64,000 nt of DNA from Chitinophaga pinensis (GTDB lineage Bacteria; Bacteroidota; Bacteroidia; Chitinophagales; UBA10324). Made by a program: the position numbers and the translations under genes. This document shows, piece by piece, positions 58,083 through 64,000 of the stretch. How positions within the stretch are numbered: position 1 is the stretch's first letter; each line of letters begins with the position of its first letter. The stretch spans positions 39,097-103,096 of the forward strand of contig CAMDDP010000004.1 of assembly GCA_945892775.1 (NCBI GenBank), in the 5' to 3' direction. The notes beneath the pieces are model-generated. The model ran no database searches. It was given only the letters and a program-made list of their open reading frames with translations, and was not told the DNA's origin.

Positions 58083-59060
58083 TTAAAAGTCGGCCTCAGT
58101 TGTGAAAACATTTTCTTCTTTCTTGCTCATCACTCCACTTTTTTGGTAATCCCCCACACGCTTTTCGAAGAAATTTGTTTTCCCTTGTAATGAAATTAAT
58201 TCCATGAAATCGAAAGGATTTGTAGTGTTGTACAATTTCGGATAACCGAGTTGATGTAACCAATGGTCAGCCACATATTCAATGTATTGGGCCATCAACT
58301 TTGCATTCATTCCAATTAAACTAACAGGTAGTGCATCAGTGATAAACTCCTTTTCAATTTTCACTGCATCACTGATTATTTCATACACCGCTTCTTTTGA
58401 TAATTTATTTTCAATGTGCTTATATAATAAACATGCAAACTCGCAATGCAATGCCTCGTCGCGACTGATTAATTCGTTACTAAAACTTAACCCCGGCATC
58501 AATCCTCTTTTCTTCAGCCAATAAATTGAACAAAAACTCCCACTGAAAAATATTCCTTCCACCGCAGCAAAAGCAACTAAGCGTTCAGTAAACGAACCTC
58601 CATTGATCCAACGCAATGCCCACTCTGCTTTTTTCTTTACACAATCAACGGTATCAATAGCATGAAGCAAACGGTCTTTCTCTTCGGCGTTCTTTATATA
58701 AGTATCAATAAGTAACGCATAAGTTTCGGAGTGAATATTTTCCATCATAATTTGGAATCCATAAAAGCACCGCGCTTCTGGAACTTGAACCTCCTTCATA
58801 AAATTGGTGGCTAGGTTTTCATTTACAATTCCATCACTCGCAGCGAAGAAGGCGAGAACATGAGATATAAAATGTTTTTCATTTTTATTCAGCGTATCCC
58901 AATCCTTTAAGTCGGGCGATAAATCAATTTCTTCTGCAGTCCAAAAGCTTGCTTCGTGTTTCTTATACATTTCCCACATATCGGGATATTTAATAGGAAG
59001 TAAAACGAAGCGATCCTTGTTTTCTTTTAGCAGTACTTCGTTTTGTAGATGTTCGTTCAT
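58083..59060 (-). CDS. nrdB: Ribonucleoside-diphosphate reductase, beta subunit (class Ia)
   Basis: Holds the di-iron and tyrosyl radical that starts the NrdA reaction. The 325 residues show the eukaryote-like R2 pattern: Asp76 (AASDG), Glu107 and His110, and the radical Tyr114 in MENIHSETY. The second metal pair is in DEALHCEFA. The C-terminus (FTTEADF) fits the tail that docks on NrdA. The tyrosine is present, so this is not the Tyr-less class Ic. Confidence 0.96.
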   Translation of the reverse strand: MNEHLQNEVLLKENKDRFVLLPIKYPDMWEMYKKHEASFWTAEEIDLSPDLKDWDTLNKNEKHFISHVLAFFAASDGIVNENLATNFMKEVQVPEARCFYGFQIMMENIHSETYALLIDTYIKNAEEKDRLLHAIDTVDCVKKKAEWALRWINGGSFTERLVAFAAVEGIFFSGSFCSIYWLKKRGLMPGLSFSNELISRDEALHCEFACLLYKHIENKLSKEAVYEIISDAVKIEKEFITDALPVSLIGMNAKLMAQYIEYVADHWLHQLGYPKLYNTTNPFDFMELISLQGKTNFFEKRVGDYQKSGVMSKKEENVFTTEADF

Positions 59061-59523
59061 TTAATATATATTTTTTAGTTAAGATTACTGTTTTCGGATG
59101 AATTAAAGGAGACGATTTCTTTTGTTTTTTTCAAAAGAAAAAAACATTGGTGCAATCATTTTCTCAAATTGTATTTGGATTGGAGTGGAGGTTTTTTTCA
59201 CTAATTATTGTAGCCTTTTCTCTACTCGCAATACAAGTATAACTTTTTACAAATCAGAAAAGCAACGGTGTTAATTAACCTTTACGCACAACAGCCTGTT
59301 CAAATTCTATTTCAGTGGGGTAATCATACTGAAATTGTGATACTTATGAGTTTTTAATGTGTTGAAATTTTTTTTAATAAAAATTTATTCACATCGCTTT
59401 CAATTTTCAAAAAAATTATTATAAAGAACTAAAGTGTGACTAAAAAGATCAATGAAATGAATTGAACAACTCATCCAATAAATTTCAGTTTGAAGTTTAG
59501 TTTTGCGTTCTTAAGAAAAAATA
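59061..59523. promoter_or_regulatory. Intergenic region between nrdB and gldC with two inverted repeats
   Basis: This 463-base gap between divergent genes has no credible ORF. A 9-base perfect stem (59116-59124 with 59132-59140, T7 loop) lies about 55 bases upstream of nrdB. A second 8-base inverted repeat (ATTTCAGT 59309-59316, ACTGAAAT 59328-59335) is in the middle. I saw no NrdR-box pair. Either repeat could be an operator or a stop for antisense transcripts. The rest is AT-rich. Confidence 0.45.
59498..59505 (+). promoter_or_regulatory. -7 box before gldC
   Basis: TAGTTTTG followed by C matches the consensus -7 box and ends 18 bases before the gldC ATG. No TTG is seen 19-21 bases upstream. 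Confidence 0.35.
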
Positions 59524-59886
59524 ATGGTTGAAAATAATATTGAACGAAAATCAACAATCAATGTGGCAATTTCTTTAGATGAGAAATTGATTCCTGAAAA
59601 AATTGAATGGGATGCAACAGACTCAAGCGTTGATGGTTGGAAAGAATGCAAAGCGATTATGCTTTCTATGTGGGATCATAAAGCATCAAGTGGATTGAGT
59701 ATCGAACTATGGACGAAAGAAATGACCGTGGAAGAAATGAATTTATTTTTCTTTCAAACTCTTATGACCATGAGCGATACTTTTGAGCGCGCAACCATGA
59801 ATAAAGAATCAGCAAATGATTTAAAAGATTTTGCAAAATCTTTTTTCGAAAAAATAAAAGCGAAGGAAAAGAAAACTGCTTTATAA
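59524..59886 (+). CDS. gldC: Gliding motility protein GldC
   Basis: A 120-residue cytosolic protein of the GldC family, first found in gliding Flavobacterium johnsoniae. Conserved stretches are LDEKLIPEKIEWDATDSS, KAIMLSMWDHKASSGLSIELWTK and MTMSDTFERATMN. It improves gliding in the model species but is not essential, and many non-gliding Bacteroidota carry it too. No other gld gene is in the window, so it does not by itself prove gliding. Confidence 0.9.
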   Translation: MVENNIERKSTINVAISLDEKLIPEKIEWDATDSSVDGWKECKAIMLSMWDHKASSGLSIELWTKEMTVEEMNLFFFQTLMTMSDTFERATMNKESANDLKDFAKSFFEKIKAKEKKTAL

Positions 59887-59949
59887 TAATTTTAAGGATT
59901 GAGAATTTGGTTTTTATCGAGACCTTAATTAAAAAAAACGAGCTGATTT

Positions 59950-60207
59950 CTATGAAATAAAAAAAGCAACTACCACAATTGCTATCATTATTGCAATTCG
60001 CTGAATAAAGGGAAGCGCAGCAGTTATTCGTTTCAGAAATATTCCAATTATAGCTCCAATCAAACCAACCACAACTCCACCACCAACCGATTGTGCATCA
60101 ATCAAATGAATGGAGTTGTTTAATCGGTAAAACAGAATTACTGATGCAAACACAAACCCCGGTGTCCACAAAAACTCCATTGATGTTGGTTTCGTTTTTC
60201 TACTCAT
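59950..60207 (-). CDS. Small membrane protein
   Basis: An 85-residue protein with three hydrophobic segments: about 11-27 (LWTPGFVFASVILFYRL), 40-58 (VGGGVVVGLIGAIIGIFL) and 66-85 (FIQRIAIMIAIVVVAFFIS). The basic start (MSRKTKPTS) fits the positive-inside rule. It is probably real: composition is protein-like and it fills the space between gldC and uvrD. I do not recognise a family. Confidence 0.55.
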   Translation of the reverse strand: MSRKTKPTSMEFLWTPGFVFASVILFYRLNNSIHLIDAQSVGGGVVVGLIGAIIGIFLKRITAALPFIQRIAIMIAIVVVAFFIS

Positions 60208-60297
60208 AAAAAATTATTGCTGCAATCTGCGAAAAATATTTCTTAACAAAAACAATTCAATTAATAATTCACCAAAACGGAAACATAATTTCGTCGC

Positions 60298-62634
60298 ATG
60301 AATTTTTTGGATGAACTGAACGGAATGCAGCGCCAAGCTGTGGAGGCAACAGACGGACCTGTAATGATTATTGCCGGTCCCGGTTCAGGAAAAACACGCG
60401 TGCTTACTTTCCGCATTGCCTACCTGTTACAGCAGGGTGTTGACCCGTTTAATATTCTCTCGCTCACCTTTACCAACAAAGCATCAGCCGAAATGCGCGA
60501 ACGGATTGAGAAGCTAACAAACATCGAAGCCCGCAATCTGTACATGGGTACTTTTCACTCGGTGTTTGCGCGCGTGCTTCGCTACCATGCCGACCGCATT
60601 GGCTATCCAACCAACTTCAGCATTTACGATACCGATGATTCACGCAGTCTGTTGAAAGCAATTATCAAGGAACTTGGTTTGAACGATTCGCTTTACAAAC
60701 CCAATGTGGTTCACAACCGAATCTCTTCTTCAAAAAACAGTTTAGTTGGTCCGGCTGAATACCAGCAGGATTTTAATATTCAAGGCGACGATAGTTCTTC
60801 AGGTCGCCCGCGCATTGGCGAGATTTATGAAATATACCAACGCCGAATGCAGCAAGCCGGTGCAATGGATTTTGATGATCTGCTTTTCAAGATGCACCAC
60901 ATGCTTGAAAATTTTCCCGACATACTTTACAAATACCAGCAGCGGTTCAAATACATTTTGATTGATGAGTTTCAGGATACCAACTACGCTCAATACAGCA
61001 TTGTAAAAAAACTCGGCGATGTGCATCAGAATATTTGCGTGGTGGGTGATGATGCGCAAAGTATTTATTCTTTCCGTGGCGCCACTATCGCCAATATTCT
61101 AAACTTTGAGCGCGATTATCCTGAAGTGCAGACTTTTAAACTCGAACAGAATTACCGCAGCACACAACACATTGTTAAAGCCGCCAACAAAGTTATCGGC
61201 AATAACAAGCTGCAGATTAATAAAGAAATCTGGACCGAAAATCTCGAAGGCGAAAAAATAAAACTCATTCGCGCACTCAGCGACAACGACGAAGGCAAGC
61301 TCGTTGCCGACAGTATTTTCGAAGAGAAGATGCGCCACCAGCGCCATCACAACGAGTTCGCTATTCTCTATCGCACCAATGCACAGAGTCGCGCGTTTGA
61401 AGAAGCCATGCGCCGCCTCAATATTCCGTATGTCATTTACGGCGGACTAAGCTTTTATCAGCGCAAAGAAATCAAAGACCTTGTCGGCTACCTCCGCCTC
61501 TGCGTCAATCATCACGACGAAGAAGCCCTCAAGCGCGTTATCAATTACCCCGCGCGCGGCATCGGGCAAACTTCCATTGACAAAGCAATGGTCATTGCCA
61601 AAGAAAAATCAATGCGACTGTGGGATGTGCTGCTCAATGCAGCCACCGAAATGCCCGGCAACCGCAGCAACGGCAACATCGAAAGTTTTATGTACATGGT
61701 AAAAAACTGGGCGAACCAGTTAACCATTCTCAATGCCTACGATGCCGCAGCGCTCGTGGCAAAAAACAGCGGTATACTCAAAGAACTCTACGACGACAAA
61801 ACAGTTGAAGGGCTCAGCCGCTACGAAAACCTGCAGGAGTTGCTCAATGGCATAAAAGAATTTACCGACAGCGAAGCGCCCGACATCACAGCCGATGGCG
61901 AAATAAAAGATGAACTCACCAGAGATAAATCGCTCGCCGCCTACCTGCAAAATATTTCGCTGCTTACTGATGCCGACAAAGACACCAACGACCACGACCG
62001 TGTGCGCATGATGACCATTCACTCCGCCAAGGGGTTAGAGTTTCAGTGTGTGTATGTGGTTGGGCTTGAGGAAAATCTTTTCCCTGGCGCCATGTCGCTC
62101 AACAGCCGCGAAGACCTTGAAGAAGAGCGCCGCCTGTTCTATGTCGCCATCACGCGCGCCAAACAAAAGCTCACGCTCTCCTATGCCAACACGCGCTACC
62201 GTTATGGCTCCCTCACTTACTGCGACCCCAGCCGCTTCATTGATGAAATTGACCCCAAGAGCATTGATAATATTTATTCAGCGCCGCAAAAAAATTTTTC
62301 GCACCCCAATTTTCTCGGCGAAGACACTTACAGCAAGCCTGGTTATTACTCCAATAAAAAATCGTCCACATCCGCTAACACGCAAAAACCCGCCGCACCA
62401 AAATTTACTCCGCCGCCCTTTGCTTACAAACCCGCTGTTGATTTCAAGCCCGACGATTTCCGCGAAATAAAAGAAGCCATGGAAGTAGAGCACCAGCGCT
62501 TCGGCATCGGAAAAATTCTGAAACTCGAAGGCAGCGAGTTCGAGCGCATCGCCACCATCGAATTCAGCGAAGCAGGCACAAAAAAAATATTACTCAAGTA
62601 CGCCAAGCTGCGGATATTGAATAAGGCGGAGTGA
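60298..62634 (+). CDS. uvrD: UvrD/PcrA-type ATP-dependent DNA helicase
   Basis: Superfamily 1A 3'-5' helicase, 778 residues. Motifs: Q-motif LNGMQRQAV, Walker A AGPGSGKT, Walker B LIDEFQDTN, motif III VVGDDAQSIYSFRGA, motif IV YRSTQHI, V/VI MTIHSAKGLEFQCVYVVGLEE and YVAITRAKQKL. The C-terminal 50 residues form the Tudor-like RNA-polymerase-interaction domain (VEHQRFGIGKILKLEG). It works in excision repair and in removing stalled polymerase or RecA. Base composition rises towards the 3' half, where wobble C is common, unlike its AT-rich neighbours. Confidence 0.95.
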   Translation: MNFLDELNGMQRQAVEATDGPVMIIAGPGSGKTRVLTFRIAYLLQQGVDPFNILSLTFTNKASAEMRERIEKLTNIEARNLYMGTFHSVFARVLRYHADRIGYPTNFSIYDTDDSRSLLKAIIKELGLNDSLYKPNVVHNRISSSKNSLVGPAEYQQDFNIQGDDSSSGRPRIGEIYEIYQRRMQQAGAMDFDDLLFKMHHMLENFPDILYKYQQRFKYILIDEFQDTNYAQYSIVKKLGDVHQNICVVGDDAQSIYSFRGATIANILNFERDYPEVQTFKLEQNYRSTQHIVKAANKVIGNNKLQINKEIWTENLEGEKIKLIRALSDNDEGKLVADSIFEEKMRHQRHHNEFAILYRTNAQSRAFEEAMRRLNIPYVIYGGLSFYQRKEIKDLVGYLRLCVNHHDEEALKRVINYPARGIGQTSIDKAMVIAKEKSMRLWDVLLNAATEMPGNRSNGNIESFMYMVKNWANQLTILNAYDAAALVAKNSGILKELYDDKTVEGLSRYENLQELLNGIKEFTDSEAPDITADGEIKDELTRDKSLAAYLQNISLLTDADKDTNDHDRVRMMTIHSAKGLEFQCVYVVGLEENLFPGAMSLNSREDLEEERRLFYVAITRAKQKLTLSYANTRYRYGSLTYCDPSRFIDEIDPKSIDNIYSAPQKNFSHPNFLGEDTYSKPGYYSNKKSSTSANTQKPAAPKFTPPPFAYKPAVDFKPDDFREIKEAMEVEHQRFGIGKILKLEGSEFERIATIEFSEAGTKKILLKYAKLRILNKAE

Positions 62635-62650
62635 AAACTGATTTGATGAT

Positions 62651-62797
62651 TTGAAAATCACAGTTTCTACTGAGAATGGGTTGGATAAGTATGTTGCAAT
62701 AAAATTTCTTAATAGTGTCGAATCACTTTTTTAAAAAGGATTTGATTGCGAATATTCAAGTGATATAATTAGAAAGTATTTACAGAACGCGAGTTAA
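62651..62797 (+). pseudogene. Possible broken small ORF
   Basis: One frame from a TTG at 62651 reads as protein-like sequence (MKITVSTENGLDKY, VAIKFLNSVESLF) to a TAA at 62732, then continues in the same frame (KGFDCEYSSDIIRKYLQNAS) to a second TAA at 62795. A single stop mutation in an older gene would explain this. The piece is short and matches nothing I know, so chance is possible. Confidence 0.25.
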
Positions 62798-62817
62798 ATA
62801 ATTTTTATCCCGTTCAT

Positions 62818-63662
62818 TTATCTTCTTATTCGCATCAAAAATAATGAATGCTCAACTCCAGTATTTGAAGGCATCCGAATATAAAAGGATGTTCCTTTTT
62901 CAAATTCATTTTTAGCGCCATTCTTGTAAATCGGCTCACCATTATTTGTCCCAACAATATCACCAAGATAATAACGAGTATCCATCTCTTTAACAGATGA
63001 GAGATAAAATTCATTGTCAACAAAAAAGAATTGAGATGAATTATCAGAAAGAGAAAAAGCTAAATAATTTCTAAAATGAAGCGGTGAATTGTTTAGAGAA
63101 AATTCTTCCTTGCAAATTGTTGCCTTATTTTCAGGTATGCTGCTGCATGGAACAACATCTTTTTGACAATCAAGTTTTAGTTGATAATAACTAATTGGCA
63201 GTAAATAAAATTGCGACCTGTAATAATTGGAATGAGGTGGAATAAATGTTTCTCTTTCAGGTTTAACAGTTGACGATACTGAACTTTGCACACCTTGATT
63301 AATTGTATATCCGGATTTCAGCAAAGGACCAGTATAAAAATACCCGCCGTAGTATGCAGCAGACTTTGTTTGAGTTTCATCCACCCAATAATTTAGTTTA
63401 TTGTCGTTATAGATGAATGAAGAATTTTTCCAGTCAATATAAATCGGCTTATCTAATTTATTGTAAACTGCAAATGACATAACTCCTTTATTCGTCCAAA
63501 AAGAATAAGTGATTTTAACTGTATCTGTTTCATAAACGAAACACTCATTTTCTATTTTTGTGTTTGTTAAGTTTGAAGAATTGGTTTCAAATATTTGAAT
63601 GTATTTCTTAGCACAACTTGTAAATAGAACTGATAGGATGATGAAGGGTATAATTTTTTCAT
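62818..63662 (-). pseudogene. Lipoprotein gene out of frame at an A6 run after its start codon
   Basis: The frame that stops at 62818 is open back past 63660 and encodes a signal peptide with lipobox SVLFTSC before a 265-residue beta-rich protein of unknown family (LSDNSSQFFFVDNEFYL, RYYLGDIVG, GTSFYIRMP). It has no start codon in that frame upstream of the signal peptide. An ATG at 63662-63660 followed by six A's lies one base out of frame; a seventh A would give MKKIIPFIILSVLF and an intact 281-residue lipoprotein. The first in-frame ATG (63480) lies after the signal peptide and would yield a cytosolic 220-residue fragment. A sequencing error, a true mutation or slippage control are all possible. 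Confidence 0.7.
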
Positions 63663-63782
63663 TTCTAAAAAAGTATGTTGTTTGTTTTCATTTACTCGTC
63701 TTCGTAGCACAAAATAACTTTTTCCTAAAAACAAAAACATGGAAAAAATTTTACTCTGCGCCTCTGCGGTAAAGTATTTTTC

Positions 63783-63968
63783 ACCATCACCACATCAATA
63801 CCAATTCAACAAATAGAAGTCATTAATTTATTAGGCGAAAAAGTTTATTCGCTCCGATGTAACACTCCAACACAAACCCTGCACCTCACCACACTCAGCA
63901 AGGGTGTTTATTTCATCCGCCTCAAAACCGCCGGCGGCTTGGTAATGAAGAAGGTGGTAATTGAGTAG
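63783..63968 (+). pseudogene. Orphan T9SS type A sorting domain
   Basis: About 61 codons ending in TAG at 63966 encode the end of a T9SS cargo: IQQIEVINLLGEKVYSL, then LHLTTLSKGVYFIRLKT, GGLVMKKVVIE. There is no start codon, signal peptide or passenger domain in the same frame before it; an ATG at 63739 is in another frame and soon stops. Wobble C is high. It is probably a relic of a deleted or shifted gene. Confidence 0.65.
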
Positions 63969-64000
63969 CTCGTAAAACTCCCTTGTATTTACCCCTATAG

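Noticed and set aside
62835..63023. 62-residue minus-strand frame in the broken lipoprotein
   Set aside because: It is a shifted reading of the lipoprotein C-terminus and has no features of its own.

Overview
The window is a chromosomal segment of an AT-rich member of the Bacteroidota, probably an environmental Chitinophagales- or Sphingobacteriales-like lineage. Evidence: secreted proteins with type IX secretion (T9SS) C-terminal sorting domains of type A (3024-4589, 18835-19947, 44672-46597) and of the gliding-associated CHU_C type (22203-24545); a gldC homologue (59524-59886); many lipoproteins; and promoters of the Bacteroidota type (TTG, 19-21 bases, TAnnTTTG), often only a few bases upstream of start codons. 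I found no rRNA, tRNA, CRISPR array, prophage or intact insertion sequence.

Layout. 1-13.6 kb: cysS and kbl converge. Next come a secreted delta-60-repeat protein, a membrane TMTC-like/TPR protein, the tRNA hydroxylase trhO, a pirin, an outer-membrane barrel, a large sortilin-type beta-propeller protein and an exported nuclease lipoprotein. 13.6-22 kb: a GC-rich, fold-prone intergenic island, radC, a phospholipid cluster (CPBP protease-cdsA-psd), dusB, an Omp28-like thioredoxin-fold T9SS protein and dxs. 22-31 kb: a CHU_C adhesin-like protein, anmK, and a four-gene minus-strand operon for envelope protein folding (two-domain parvulin, SurA_N-like lipoprotein, SurA, MoxR ATPase). 31-44.5 kb: rlmD, fumC, enoyl-CoA hydratase, a stand-alone B12-binding domain, gltX with a coupled 29-codon ORF, birA, rsfS with a histone-like basic tail, ftsH, uvrB, tatC and an OmpA-type lipoprotein. 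44.5-54.3 kb: a secreted M43 metalloprotease, radA, a small membrane protein, comF, a beta-helix lipoprotein, a seven-segment membrane patatin coupled to a small lipoprotein, and an FkbM methyltransferase. 54.3-62.6 kb: hflX, the class Ia ribonucleotide reductase nrdB-nrdA, gldC, a small membrane protein and a uvrD/pcrA helicase. 62.6-64 kb: an eroded tail with a small ORF broken by a stop, a lipoprotein whose start codon is out of frame by one base in an A-run, and an orphan T9SS sorting domain.

Most of the window is housekeeping (translation, tRNA/rRNA modification, DNA repair, lipid and isoprenoid synthesis) mixed with cell-surface and export functions. The folding operon, TatC, OmpA lipoprotein, T9SS cargo and gldC together describe an organism that invests in its outer membrane and secreted surface. 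I see no convincing new multi-gene defence or mobile system. The less ordinary items are the slippage-prone lipoprotein, the basic tail of RsfS, the gltX-coupled short ORF, the membrane patatin pair with a G9 tract in its active site, and the structured intergenic islands.
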